From CAYPPK01 sp964412615 (GTDB lineage: Bacteria > Patescibacteriota > Minisyncoccia > Sungbacterales > HO2-52-23): a DNA stretch of 64,000 bases. Positions within the stretch are counted from its first letter, which is position 1, and each line of letters starts with the position of its first letter. A program made the translations under genes and the position numbers. The notes beneath the pieces are model-generated. The model did no database searches. It saw only the letters and a list, made by a program, of their open reading frames with translations, and was not told the DNA's origin. Of the stretch, positions 24,550-34,104 are shown in pieces. The stretch covers positions 1 through 64,000 of the forward strand of contig CAYPPK010000002.1 in NCBI GenBank assembly GCA_964412615.1, given 5' to 3'.

Positions 24550-25557
24550 ATGGTTTATGACGTAATTATTGTGGGAGGAGGTCCGGCCGGCGCGGCGGCC
24601 GCGATTTATGCTGCCCGCAAAAAACTAAAAACACTTTTGATCACCGAAGAATTCGGAGGACAATCCATTGTTTCGGACGATATCCAAAACTGGATCGGAG
24701 AAAAACACATCTCCGGCTTTGATCTGGCTAAAAAATTTGAGGAGCATATTAGGAATTTCCCTGACGTGGTGGAGATAAAGATGCCGGAAAAAGCGGTTGA
24801 AGTGCGGTCAATAAAATGCGTTGAAAACGGCGTTTCTGAAAACCTGCCGATGCTGGGCAAGCGTGTCTGCGACTTTGAGGTTAAAACGGATAAGGGCAAT
24901 ACTTATGACGGGAAAACGCTGATTTTAACTGCCGGGGCCAGGCGGCGAAAACTTGGCATACCTGGCGAGGAAAAACTAAACGGCAAAGGCGTGGCTTATT
25001 GCTCTACTTGTGATGCTCCGCTTTTTTCTGCCAAAACCGTTGCGGTAGTGGGAGGAGGCAATGCCGGACTGGAAGCCACCATTGATCTTTTTCCCTATGC
25101 AGACAAAATCTACCTTTTGGAATATGGAGAAAATTTAAAAGGCGATCCGGTCACGCAGGAGGAGATAAGAAAAAATCCCAAAGTGGAGATTATTCTAAAT
25201 GCTCAGACCAAAGAAATTCTGGGAGAAAAATTTGTAACGGGTGTAAAATATACCGACCGCAAAACCGATGAAGAAAAAGAACTCAAGCTGGACGGCATTT
25301 TTGTGGAAATTGGTTCGGTGCCAAACTCCGAAATGGTAAAAGAACTGGTGGATTTGGATAAATACGGCCAGGTGAAAATTGATTCCAAACACGCCTCCAC
25401 CTCTTATCCGGGGGTTTTTGCCGCCGGTGACATCACTGATGATCCCTACAAGCAAAATAATATCTCGGCCGGAGACGCGGTAAAAGCGGCCTTGGCGGCG
25501 TATAACTACCTCTTGCAAAGAGAAAAAGTAAGTCCGGCTGCCGCGACCATTGAATAA
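24550..25557 (+). CDS. Thioredoxin reductase-like FAD/NAD(P)H enzyme
   Basis: A 335-aa flavoprotein of the TrxB/AhpF class: FAD loop VYDVIIVGGGPAGAAAAIYA, redox centre YCSTCDAPLF (CSTC) near residue 153, NAD(P) loop VAVVGGGNAGLEATIDL, and C-terminal FAAGDITDDPYKQ. It should pass electrons from NAD(P)H to the glutaredoxin or thioredoxin-like proteins nearby. ATG at 24550 gives the family N-terminus; an upstream TTG at 24535 lies within the -10 region. The next gene overlaps its stop by one base. Confidence 0.88.
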   Translation: MVYDVIIVGGGPAGAAAAIYAARKKLKTLLITEEFGGQSIVSDDIQNWIGEKHISGFDLAKKFEEHIRNFPDVVEIKMPEKAVEVRSIKCVENGVSENLPMLGKRVCDFEVKTDKGNTYDGKTLILTAGARRRKLGIPGEEKLNGKGVAYCSTCDAPLFSAKTVAVVGGGNAGLEATIDLFPYADKIYLLEYGENLKGDPVTQEEIRKNPKVEIILNAQTKEILGEKFVTGVKYTDRKTDEEKELKLDGIFVEIGSVPNSEMVKELVDLDKYGQVKIDSKHASTSYPGVFAAGDITDDPYKQNNISAGDAVKAALAAYNYLLQREKVSPAAATIE

Positions 25558-26795
25558 TGTCGTTTCTAGAAAACACCCAAAAACTTATAAATGAAGCCTC
25601 TCAAATCGCCCAAATTACGGGCGATATTTTGGCAAAACTGCAAAAGCCGGAAAACGTTTTAGAGTTTGAGATTCCGCTCGGTTCGCAAAAATACCGAGGA
25701 TGGCGGGTACAGCATAATTCTGCTCTCGGCCCCTACAAAGGGGGTATCCGTTTTCACCCCGATTCCAATCTGGAAGAAGTAAAAGCGCTGGCCTCCCTTA
25801 TGACTTGGAAGACATCTTTGATGGGCTTGCCTTACGGCGGAGGCAAAGGCGCGGTTAAAGTTGACCCCAGAAAATTAAGCGAGAAGGAACTTGAAGAGAT
25901 TTCGCGTGGATATGTGCGGCAAGTCTGGCAAGATATTGGTCCGCAAAAAGACATTCCTGCTCCGGATGTGGGAACCAATGCCCGAATTATGGATTGGATG
26001 GCAGATGAATATTCAAAACTTGCGGGCAAGCGGGAGCCGGCGGCCTTTACCGGAAAATCTATAGAAAAAGGAGGATCACAAGGAAGAGAAGTGGCCACGG
26101 CCTACGGCGGCTATGTTATTTTGCGGGAATTTTTGCGGCAAAACCCTAAGTTCATACATCAGCGTCCAACCGTCGCCGTTCAGGGTTTTGGCAATGTTGG
26201 CAGCCATTTGGCCAAGCTTCTTTTTGACAGCGGCTTTAGTGTGGTCGCCATCTCCGATTCCCGAGGAGCGCTTTTTGAGGAGCAGGGGATTGATATAAAT
26301 AAGGTTATAGATGTGAAGGAAAAAACAGGGATAATTGCCCGCGACAGATGCTATGCGGTTTCTCCGCATAACGAACCTTGCCGGCACTTTACAAATGAAG
26401 AACTTTTAGAATTTCCGGTTGATATTTTGGCTCCGGCCGCTCTGGAGGATCAGATCACCGAAGCCAACGCCGTAAAAATTCAGGCGCGGGTGATTTTGGA
26501 GATGGCCAACGGGCCCACCACTCCGGAAGCTGATAAGATACTCGCCGAACGAGGAGTAGAAGTGCTGCCCGATATTTTAGCCAATGGCGGCGGAGTGGTC
26601 GGCTCATATTTTGAATGGGTTCAGTCGTTGGAGCAAAAATATTGGATTAAGGAAGAAGTTTTGAATAAAATCGCCGAGAAAATGTCCGAGGCCTTTTCGG
26701 CCGTGATGGAAACTAAAAAACAATACAACACGACCTGGCGCGCGGCCGCGTATATAAGGGCGATTACCAGAGTTGCCGAGGCATTAAAAAAATAA
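25557..26795 (+). CDS. gdhA: Glu/Leu/Phe/Val-type dehydrogenase (probably glutamate dehydrogenase)
   Basis: A 412-aa amino-acid dehydrogenase that interconverts glutamate and 2-oxoglutarate with NAD(P)H. Landmarks: GPYKGGIRFHPDSNLEEVKA, catalytic Lys in LPYGGGKGAVKVDP, DIPAPDVGTN, GGSQGREVATAYGG and Rossmann loop VAVQGFGNVGSHLA. Length is normal. Its start overlaps the previous stop (TAATG), so it is coupled to the thioredoxin-reductase-like gene. Substrate is inferred from overall similarity only. Confidence 0.92.
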   Translation: MSFLENTQKLINEASQIAQITGDILAKLQKPENVLEFEIPLGSQKYRGWRVQHNSALGPYKGGIRFHPDSNLEEVKALASLMTWKTSLMGLPYGGGKGAVKVDPRKLSEKELEEISRGYVRQVWQDIGPQKDIPAPDVGTNARIMDWMADEYSKLAGKREPAAFTGKSIEKGGSQGREVATAYGGYVILREFLRQNPKFIHQRPTVAVQGFGNVGSHLAKLLFDSGFSVVAISDSRGALFEEQGIDINKVIDVKEKTGIIARDRCYAVSPHNEPCRHFTNEELLEFPVDILAPAALEDQITEANAVKIQARVILEMANGPTTPEADKILAERGVEVLPDILANGGGVVGSYFEWVQSLEQKYWIKEEVLNKIAEKMSEAFSAVMETKKQYNTTWRAAAYIRAITRVAEALKK

Positions 26796-26810
26796 AGTCG
26801 CCTAAGGCGA

Positions 26811-27134
26811 CTACTCAAACTTGAAAGTTATGACGTTATTTCCAAGATAAATGATTGATTTTTTAATTCCTTTCGCAACCCAATGAAATGCAGTGAAGAA
26901 AATCGCAAACCCCAAGGCAAAAGCAATTTCGTGGAGGAAAAGGTTCTCTATCGGAAACACTCTAGTTGGATTGGGATTTCGCAGAGTGATAGTGCGATAC
27001 ACGACGACTATTATTATCTCACTTGCGATAAGAAAGATAAATAATGCAGCCATCTCGCTCAACAATTCTTTAATTTGCGCACATGGCCTTGTAAAGAATC
27101 GGCGAATTTTACTAATCTGGATTCTAATCACCAT
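26811..27134 (-). CDS. Small two-helix membrane protein, 107 aa
   Basis: Not recognised. MVIRIQISKIRRFFTRPCAQ is a basic N-terminus, followed by two membrane helices (about 35-53, FIFLIASEIIIVVVY; about 72-92, IAFALGFAIFFTAFHWV) and a short tail. The frame extends upstream to 27464, but ATG at 27134 has GAGGAG eight bases upstream and TATAAT further up, so it is the likely start. It lies between gdhA and gapA on the opposite strand. Confidence 0.55.
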   Translation of the reverse strand: MVIRIQISKIRRFFTRPCAQIKELLSEMAALFIFLIASEIIIVVVYRTITLRNPNPTRVFPIENLFLHEIAFALGFAIFFTAFHWVAKGIKKSIIYLGNNVITFKFE

Positions 27135-27351
27135 TGCGTCTTCTCCTCGGAGAGTGCTATTATAAATATAATATGAAATCCGTAAAACTTGCAATCCCCG
27201 CGACTGAAATTTCGACAGCTGCTTCATTTCAAAACTAAGGAAATCTCCTTCAGTGAAATAAATAAGGTCATTCCCGCCAGCTTTTTCATGGCAGCAAGAA
27301 AAAAGTCGAAATTTAGTGCGGGGCAAGCAACTAACAATCTTAAATTTTTTT

Positions 27352-28356
27352 ATGGTAAAAATAGCTATTAATGGGTTTGGAAGAATCGGCCGCTCATTTT
27401 TCCGGGCAGCGTTTAGTCTGCCGGAGTTTGATATAGTCGCGTTAAACGACCTGACCGACACCAAGACCCTGGCTTATCTTCTCAAATACGATTCGGTTTA
27501 CGGAAGATATCAAAAGCCGGTGCAAGCCCTGGACGGATTTTTGGAAGTGGATGGAAAAAAAATAAAAGTATTGGCTGAAAAAGACCCGGCTAAACTGCCT
27601 TGGAAAGATTTAGGAGTTGATATTGTGATTGAGGCAACTGGTTTGTTTACCAAAGCGGACAAGGCCCAAGCGCATCTGGATGCCGGAGCCAAAAAAGTGA
27701 TAGTCACCGCCCCGGCCAAGGGAGGGGTAGTTACAGCGCTTATCGGCGTAAATGAAAATAGTTTTGAAAAATCTGTTTCCGTCACCAGCAATGCTTCCTG
27801 CACTACTAATTCCGTTGCTCCGCTAATGGCAATTTTACTTGAGTCTCTTGGCGTGGAAAAGGCAAGCATGATTACGGCGCATGGCTATACCGCCAGCCAA
27901 AAGTTGGTGGATGGCCCGGATGAAAAGGATCTGCGCCGAGGGCGAGCGGCGGCCGTGAATATTGTTCCCTCCACTACCGGCGCGGCCGAAGCGGTTATAG
28001 AAGTTTTGCCGGAATTGAAAGGGAAGTTTGACGCGGTGGCCATGCGGGTTCCGACTATCTCCGGTTCGCTTAGCGCCATGACAGTTTTAGTTAAGAAAAA
28101 AACTACCCGGGAAGAAGTAAATGATATTTTTAAAAAAGCAGCCGAAACCCCGCGCTGGTCAAAAATTCTTAAGTATTCCGAAGATGCGCTGGTTTCTACG
28201 GATATTGTCGGTGAGCCTTATGGGTCTATTTTTGATTCTCAACTTACGAAAGTTACCGACGGAAATCTGGTTCAGGTATTTTCTTGGTATGACAACGAAT
28301 CAGGATATACGGCCACCCTGCTGGAGCACGTGAAGCGAGTGGCGGAAAATATTTAG
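27352..28356 (+). CDS. gapA: Glyceraldehyde-3-phosphate dehydrogenase, type I
   Basis: A 334-aa glycolytic enzyme. NAD loop KIAINGFGRIGRSFFRAA, catalytic Cys in SNASCTTNSVAPL near residue 152, HGYTASQKLVDGPDEKDLRRGRAAA and SWYDNESGY are all present. ATG at 27352 gives the family start; an earlier in-frame codon at 27316 does not fit. An intrinsic terminator follows. Confidence 0.97.
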   Translation: MVKIAINGFGRIGRSFFRAAFSLPEFDIVALNDLTDTKTLAYLLKYDSVYGRYQKPVQALDGFLEVDGKKIKVLAEKDPAKLPWKDLGVDIVIEATGLFTKADKAQAHLDAGAKKVIVTAPAKGGVVTALIGVNENSFEKSVSVTSNASCTTNSVAPLMAILLESLGVEKASMITAHGYTASQKLVDGPDEKDLRRGRAAAVNIVPSTTGAAEAVIEVLPELKGKFDAVAMRVPTISGSLSAMTVLVKKKTTREEVNDIFKKAAETPRWSKILKYSEDALVSTDIVGEPYGSIFDSQLTKVTDGNLVQVFSWYDNESGYTATLLEHVKRVAENI

Positions 28357-28367
28357 CCTTGGCGACA

Positions 28368-28396
28368 GACAGCCCCGCGGGGCTGTTTTGATTTTT
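28368..28396 (+). terminator. Intrinsic terminator after gapA
   Basis: ACAGCCCC-GC-GGGGCTGT followed by TTTGATTTTT. Confidence 0.85.
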
Positions 28397-28464
28397 CCAC
28401 GTCTTTTGCTAATATCTATTCAGGTGCGTCATTTCGGATTTTTATAGGGTAAAAATTTATACGT

Positions 28465-29727
28465 ATGCGACAATCTGAACTCTTTGGAAAAACATTGCGG
28501 GAATCGCCCAAAAACGAAATTTCTGCCAACGCCAAATTATTGGAGCGAGGCGGTTTTGTGTATAAAACCATGGCCGGAGTTTATGATTACTTGCCGCTTG
28601 GCTTGCGCGTGATAGAGAAAATAAAACAAATTGTCCGGGAAGAAATGAACGCTATCGGCGGACAGGAAATGCTAATGACCGCCTTGCAGCCCAAAGAGCG
28701 CTGGGAAAAAACCGGGCGTTGGAAAGAATTGGGGAAAGAAATAATGTATCAGTTTAAAGATCATTCGGGGCGTGAAGTGGGATTAGCGTCAACTCATGAA
28801 GAAGCGCTGGCCGAAATTGCTTTGCGCTCCGTTCACTCTTATAAAGATCTGCCTCTTTTTATTTATCAAATTCAAACAAAATTTCGAGATGAACTTCGGG
28901 CAAAGTCAGGACTCTTGCGCGGCCGAGAATTTTTTATGAAAGATCTTTACAGTTTTCATGCTGACACTGGAGACCTAAATCGTTTTTATGCAGGGGGCAT
29001 AGACAAAGCCTACCGCCAAGTTTTCAAAAGATGTGGGCTTACTTTTCTGGTGGCCGAAGCTTCCGGTGGAGCTTTTACCAAAGAATATACTCACGAATAT
29101 CAGGTATTAAGCGAAGCGGGCGAAGATGTGATATTTTACTGCGAAAAATGCGACTTTGCCCAAAACCGGGAAATTGCCTTGGTCAAAACAGGGGATGCTT
29201 GCCCAAAATGCAAAGCAGAAATTAAAATGGCAAAAAGCATTGAAGTTGGAAATATTTTTCGGTTGGGCACTAAATATTCCGATCCCCTCGGTCTCTTATA
29301 TACGGATGAAGTTGGACACAAAAAACCAGTGGTCATGGGAAGTTACGGTATAGGTATCGGCCGGGTGGCGGCCGCGATAGTGGAAACCAATTATGACGAG
29401 CGAGGCATTATCTGGCCGGAAGCGGTAGCACCTTTCTTGGTGCATTTGGTTGAATTAAAAAGCGCTAAGTCCAAAGTAAAAAATACTGCGGAAAAACTGT
29501 ACAAAACCTTGCTTGCCAAAGGAATTGGGGTGCTGTACGATGACCGCGGCGATAAAACTACCGGAGAAAAATTCGCTGACGCGGATTTAATCGGCATCCC
29601 TTGGCGGGCGGTTATTTCAGAGAAAACTTTGGAAAAGAAAGGAGTGGAAGTAAAGGGCAGAAAAGAATCAGCCGCTCAAATGATGGGTGAGAAAGATTTT
29701 CTTAAAAAACTGATCCGTGGCGCCTAA
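28465..29727 (+). CDS. proS: Prolyl-tRNA synthetase, short form
   Basis: Charges tRNA-Pro. Class II motifs: KLLERGGFVYKTMAGVYDYL, TALQPKERWEKTGRW, GLASTHEEALAE, FRDELRAKSGLLRGREFFMK and the anticodon-binding C-terminal domain with YDDRGDKTTGEKFADADLIG. At 420 aa it has no inserted YbaK-like editing domain, but it carries a zinc-knuckle-like CEKCDFAQNR...CPKCKAE segment. mreB copy 2 starts 8 bp after its stop. Confidence 0.96.
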   Translation: MRQSELFGKTLRESPKNEISANAKLLERGGFVYKTMAGVYDYLPLGLRVIEKIKQIVREEMNAIGGQEMLMTALQPKERWEKTGRWKELGKEIMYQFKDHSGREVGLASTHEEALAEIALRSVHSYKDLPLFIYQIQTKFRDELRAKSGLLRGREFFMKDLYSFHADTGDLNRFYAGGIDKAYRQVFKRCGLTFLVAEASGGAFTKEYTHEYQVLSEAGEDVIFYCEKCDFAQNREIALVKTGDACPKCKAEIKMAKSIEVGNIFRLGTKYSDPLGLLYTDEVGHKKPVVMGSYGIGIGRVAAAIVETNYDERGIIWPEAVAPFLVHLVELKSAKSKVKNTAEKLYKTLLAKGIGVLYDDRGDKTTGEKFADADLIGIPWRAVISEKTLEKKGVEVKGRKESAAQMMGEKDFLKKLIRGA

Positions 29728-29735
29728 ACTAAAAT

Positions 29736-30788
29736 ATGCTGAATAAATTTTTTGGATATTTTTCCCATGATATCGGTATTGATTTGGGGACGGCCATCAC
29801 CCTAGTTTATGTTCGCGGACGGGGGATTGTGATAAATGAACCCTCGGTAGTTGCCATCAATCAAAAGACCGGGCAGTTGGTAGCCATCGGCGCGGAAGCC
29901 AAACGCATGGTGGGCAGAACTCCGGCTTACATAATGGCGGTGCGGCCTTTGGTCGGCGGCGTGGTTTCTGATTTTGAAGTTACGGAAGAAATGCTTAAAT
30001 ATTTTATCCGCAAAGTGCATACGGAGACCTTTTCTCTTTTTCCGCGGCCGCGGGTGGTGATCGGCATTCCTTCCGGAGTAACGGAAGTGGAAAAGCGGGC
30101 AGTGGAAGATGCGGCCAAAAATGCCGGCGCCAGGGAAGTATATTTGGTGGAGCAGCCCATGGCCGCGGCCATTGGCGTGCGCCTGCCGGTGCAGGAAGCA
30201 GTAGGATCAATGGTGGTAGATATCGGTGGAGGAACAACGGACATTGCCGTTATTTCCTTGGGCGGCATTGTGGTAGCCAAAGCATTAAAAATAGCGGGTG
30301 ATAAATTCAATGACGACATTATTCGTTTTGCCCGGGACGAATTTAAACTTTTAGTGGGCGAAAGGACGGCCGAGGATATAAAAATCGCCATTGGCTCGGC
30401 TTATGAATTGGATGAGCCGATGGAGGCAACGATGCGGGGCAGGGATTTAATTACCGGCTTGCCCAAAGAGCTGGTGGTGGACGATGCTGACATTCGCCGA
30501 GCCCTTCGTCATTCCATTAATATCTTGGTAAACAGCATTAAATCCATCGTGGAAGAAACACCGCCGGAATTGGTGGCTGACATCATGCACCGTGGAATTT
30601 ATTTGGTGGGTGGAGGATCGCTCTTGCGGGGGTTGGATCGGCTAATCAGCGAAGAGACAAAAATACCGGTAAAGGTGGCCGAAGATCCTTTGACTGCCGT
30701 GGTGCGAGGCACTGGCATAATTTTGGAAGATATTGACGCAGTTAAAGAAGTTTTAGTAACAACTGATTACGAAAAAGTCCCGGCCTAA
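29736..30788 (+). CDS. mreB: Rod-shape protein MreB (second copy)
   Basis: A 350-aa actin homologue heading the mreB-mreC-mreD-PBP2 operon. Motifs: DIGIDLGTAITLVYVRGRG, VIGIPSGVTEVEKRAV, MVVDIGGGTTDIAVISLGG, GIYLVGGGSLLRGLD. The phosphate-1 loop has AI where the first copy (14401) has AN. Because it sits with mreC/mreD/PBP2 it is probably the elongasome filament; the two copies may form mixed or separate polymers. Confidence 0.95.
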   Translation: MLNKFFGYFSHDIGIDLGTAITLVYVRGRGIVINEPSVVAINQKTGQLVAIGAEAKRMVGRTPAYIMAVRPLVGGVVSDFEVTEEMLKYFIRKVHTETFSLFPRPRVVIGIPSGVTEVEKRAVEDAAKNAGAREVYLVEQPMAAAIGVRLPVQEAVGSMVVDIGGGTTDIAVISLGGIVVAKALKIAGDKFNDDIIRFARDEFKLLVGERTAEDIKIAIGSAYELDEPMEATMRGRDLITGLPKELVVDDADIRRALRHSINILVNSIKSIVEETPPELVADIMHRGIYLVGGGSLLRGLDRLISEETKIPVKVAEDPLTAVVRGTGIILEDIDAVKEVLVTTDYEKVPA

Positions 30789-30806
30789 TATTAAAATACA
30801 AATCGC

Positions 30807-31595
30807 ATGAGGTCGCGAGCCTCTTTATTTAAAGTAGTTTTTGCCGTAGTCCTGCTGGGATTGCTTATTTTTTTAAGTGGCACCAAAGTTGCCACCACTT
30901 TGCGCGAAGGGGTTTTGGTGGCCATCAAGCCGATCATGAAGATAGGCATACCTTTGCGCCGTTGGTTCTCCCCCACTGTTTCTCTTTCAGTTACGGAAGC
31001 AGAACAGTTGCGCCAAGAACAGCAGAAATTGCGAACAGAAGCAGCTGAAGCCAACCGACTGCGCGAAGAAAATCAATCCTTGCGTGAGTTTTTGCGTTTT
31101 GCCGAAAGCCGCAATTTACAGCCCAGGGGCGGTCTGGTTGTTCACTACGGCATGGAATTTGGCAAAGAATTTTTATGGGTGGAGCGCGGCAAGCAGGGTG
31201 GAGTGCGGGTAGGGGATTTGGCCGTAGACGCCAATGGTTTTTTTGTCGGAATGGTAAGAGAAGCGCAAGAAAAGTTTTCTCGGGTGGAAATTGCTTCCAA
31301 TCCCGGCGAAACTTTTGAAGTAGAAATTATTCCTCTCAAAGTGCGTGCTTTGGCCAAGGGTCTGGGAGCCCGTTCTTTTGTCCTGGAATTGCTGCCGGTT
31401 GATACGCCAATTCAGGCTGGGGATTTAATCAGTCTTTTAGGGGCACAGGGAAGTCGTTATTCGCTTTTATTCGGTCAAGTTTCGGATTTAAAACGGTCCA
31501 ATAGCTCTGCCTTCAGAGAAGGAGGAGGAACCTTGCTAGCCGATCCCACTGTGGTGCGCGAAATATTTTTTCTTGAAGCCCGTCAAGCGCCATGA
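30807..31595 (+). CDS. mreC: Rod-shape protein MreC
   Basis: A 262-aa bitopic protein that links MreB filaments to external synthases. N-terminal membrane helix (about 10-27), a coiled coil near 65-95 (TEAEQLRQEQQKLRTEAAEA) and a beta-rich external domain (GKEFLWVERGKQGGVRVGDL). Length and order are typical. Its stop overlaps the mreD start by four bases. Confidence 0.93.
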   Translation: MRSRASLFKVVFAVVLLGLLIFLSGTKVATTLREGVLVAIKPIMKIGIPLRRWFSPTVSLSVTEAEQLRQEQQKLRTEAAEANRLREENQSLREFLRFAESRNLQPRGGLVVHYGMEFGKEFLWVERGKQGGVRVGDLAVDANGFFVGMVREAQEKFSRVEIASNPGETFEVEIIPLKVRALAKGLGARSFVLELLPVDTPIQAGDLISLLGAQGSRYSLLFGQVSDLKRSNSSAFREGGGTLLADPTVVREIFFLEARQAP

Positions 31596-32089
31596 GAATT
31601 TTCTATTTATTAATTACACTACTGGCTGCGGTATTGGCTCAATGGGGATTTTCTTTTTGGGATATCGGCGGTATTCCTCCTCCATTTATTCCGGCAGTTG
31701 TTTTTTTCTGGTTTTTGAAACTAAACTTGCCCGGCCGCTTGTGGCTGGCTTTGGGCCTGGGTTTGGTTTTTGACAGTTTCCGAACTTTTCCTTTCGGGAC
31801 TTATTTAATCGTTTTCTTTTTGGAAGCTTTGTTGGTGGAGATTCTGCAAGCTTTTTTCTCCAGTATGCGTTCTTCCTTGACTCAAGGAGTCAGTCTAGGA
31901 ATAATGCTGTTATTTTTTTTCGGTTCGGTTCCCGGCAGCGCTTGGCTGATCTCTAGAATGACCGGTTCGACCGGCACTTTTGGCATTTTACTGCTTCCCA
32001 CTGTAGTGGGTGCCATACTTTGGACCGGGATTTTTGCTTTGGTATTTACCGTTAGTTTAAAATTATGGCGTGGAGCTGTTCAAAGATAA
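31592..32089 (+). CDS. mreD: Rod-shape protein MreD
   Basis: A 165-aa integral membrane protein with about five helices (e.g. FYLLITLLAAVLAQWGFSFW, LALGLGLVFDSFRTFPFGTY). Identity rests on size, topology and its place between mreC and the PBP2 gene; sequence conservation in this family is low. It overlaps mreC by four bases (ATGA) and is separated from the PBP2 gene by three. Confidence 0.8.
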   Translation: MRIFYLLITLLAAVLAQWGFSFWDIGGIPPPFIPAVVFFWFLKLNLPGRLWLALGLGLVFDSFRTFPFGTYLIVFFLEALLVEILQAFFSSMRSSLTQGVSLGIMLLFFFGSVPGSAWLISRMTGSTGTFGILLLPTVVGAILWTGIFALVFTVSLKLWRGAVQR

Positions 32090-32092
32090 AAC

Positions 32093-34024
32093 ATGCGTCG
32101 AAAACTTTTTAAGAAAAATAGATCAATCGATTTTCTGGATCCGGACGAAATATTAATGGATTCGGTCAGTGCTCTTAGCCCCGCCGGCAGTCTGGAAAGT
32201 AAGATGGAACGACCTATTGAAAGGTTTTCTTATACCCTTTTTGTAATTTTCATCTCATTAGGGATTTTATATTTACTGGGTCGCGCCGGATCTTTGCAGG
32301 TACAATCGGGCAACGCCTTCTTCTCCAAGTCGCAGGAAAACCGTTTTCTGGTTCGGCCGGTTTTTCCGCCGCGCGGCGTCATTTATGACCGCACCGGCCA
32401 AGCCATGGTTAATAATTACCCTTCGTTTGGCCTTGCCTTGGAAAAAGAAGAATTCATCAAAGGAGAGGGGAAGTTGGATCAGCTAGTTGCTAAGTTGAGT
32501 CTGGCCTTAACCAAACCGCCTGAATATTTTTATGACTTAGGAATACCTTCCAGACAAGAGGACCTGGACCGTCTTCCCCCAAGAATAGCTTTGGCGCAAG
32601 GAATTTCTCCGGAAACAATAGTTTCGGTTGCCTCGGAGCTTTATTTGCTGCCTGGTATACAAATTTTTGAAGATTATCGCCGAGTTTATGAAGATGCCTT
32701 TGCTTTTGCGCATCTGCTGGGTTTTACCGGCAAAATTTCCGAAGAAGATTTGCTGAAAAATTCAAATTTGTTGGCTCAAGATACCATTGGCAAGACCGGG
32801 GTGGAACTGGCTTACGATGATATCTTGCGGGGCAAGGTGGGGAAAAAAATTGTGGAGGTGGACGCTGCCGGCAAAGAAACGCGTTTTAAGCTAGTACAAG
32901 AACCCGAGCCCGGCCAAGATATCAGCTTGTCGGTAGATGCTGAACTTCAGCAAGTTGCTTATGAATTGGTGCAAAATTATACTCAAAGCAAGAAAGGGGC
33001 CAGCGTAGTGGCAATTAACCCCAAGGACGGCTCCATTTTGACGCTGGTGAGTTTTCCCAGTTTTGACAGTAATAGTTTTGGCTATTCTCTTTCCCAGCGC
33101 GAGTTTCAGAACGTGGTAAATAATCAACTGAAACCGTTTTTTAATCGCGCGATTGGAGGAGAATTTCCTTCCGGTTCGGTTATTAAACCTATTGTGGGAG
33201 CGGCGGCTTTGCAGGAAAAAATTATTGATCCGGATAAACAAATCTATGATCCGGGCTTTGTTGAAATCCCCAATCCTTATTTTCCTGGGCAAGTCAGCCG
33301 GTTTGTAGATTGGAGACCAAACCCTAAACCTCGTTTTATTAGTTTTTACGATGCTATGGCCTTATCCGCCAATGTTTATTTTTATAACATTGGCGGCGGT
33401 TTTAAAGATCAAAAGGGCCTCGGCATTGAAAAAATAAAACAATATGCCAATGCTTTTGGTCTGGGAAGTGTTTTGGGCATAGATTTGCCTGGCGAAAAGC
33501 CGGGACTTTTTCCGGATCCTGCCTGGAAAGAATTGGCAGAAAAAGAAGATCCCCTTTGGCGGGTGGGCGATACGTATAATGTTTCTATCGGCCAAGGAGG
33601 AGTTAAGGTTACGCCTTTGCAGATGGCAGCGGCCACGGCGGCTATTGCTAATGGAGGAAAATTGTACCGACCCCATGTTTTAACTAAAGTCGCTGGAGAA
33701 GAAGCCACTAAACCAGAAGTTTTGCGCGAAGGCATGGCTAGTCAGGAAGTCTTAGCCGAAGTTAGAAATGCCATGCGTGCTACAGTTACCTCGGGAACCG
33801 CCCGTTTGCTTTCTTCCTTGCCGGTGGAGGCAGCAGCCAAAACCGGAACAGCTCAAGCCGGTTCTGGCTTGCCGCATGCTTGGGTAACGGCTTTTGCCCC
33901 CTGGCAAGATCCCGAAATTGTAATAGTAGTCATGGTGGAACGGGCGGGGGAAGGATCAACCGTAGCTGTTCCTATTACCAATGAAATTCTGAAGTGGTAC
34001 TTTGATCATAGAAAATCTAATTGA
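32093..34024 (+). CDS. mrdA: Penicillin-binding protein 2 (elongasome transpeptidase)
   Basis: A 643-aa bitopic class B PBP that cross-links peptidoglycan during elongation. Membrane helix near residues 46-66, a dimerisation domain with FPPRGVIYDRTGQAM, and a transpeptidase with S-x-x-K in PSGSVIKP, SxN in ALSANVYFY, and KTGTAQAGSG. All catalytic motifs are intact. It completes the mreBCD operon; no rodA is in the window. Confidence 0.95.
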   Translation: MRRKLFKKNRSIDFLDPDEILMDSVSALSPAGSLESKMERPIERFSYTLFVIFISLGILYLLGRAGSLQVQSGNAFFSKSQENRFLVRPVFPPRGVIYDRTGQAMVNNYPSFGLALEKEEFIKGEGKLDQLVAKLSLALTKPPEYFYDLGIPSRQEDLDRLPPRIALAQGISPETIVSVASELYLLPGIQIFEDYRRVYEDAFAFAHLLGFTGKISEEDLLKNSNLLAQDTIGKTGVELAYDDILRGKVGKKIVEVDAAGKETRFKLVQEPEPGQDISLSVDAELQQVAYELVQNYTQSKKGASVVAINPKDGSILTLVSFPSFDSNSFGYSLSQREFQNVVNNQLKPFFNRAIGGEFPSGSVIKPIVGAAALQEKIIDPDKQIYDPGFVEIPNPYFPGQVSRFVDWRPNPKPRFISFYDAMALSANVYFYNIGGGFKDQKGLGIEKIKQYANAFGLGSVLGIDLPGEKPGLFPDPAWKELAEKEDPLWRVGDTYNVSIGQGGVKVTPLQMAAATAAIANGGKLYRPHVLTKVAGEEATKPEVLREGMASQEVLAEVRNAMRATVTSGTARLLSSLPVEAAAKTGTAQAGSGLPHAWVTAFAPWQDPEIVIVVMVERAGEGSTVAVPITNEILKWYFDHRKSN

Positions 34025-34104
34025 TCAGAATACGAGCTTGTGTATAAGGACTGTTGACAAAAAATAAAGATTCTAATACTGTTTATCAGCACTGGGCAAA
34101 AATT

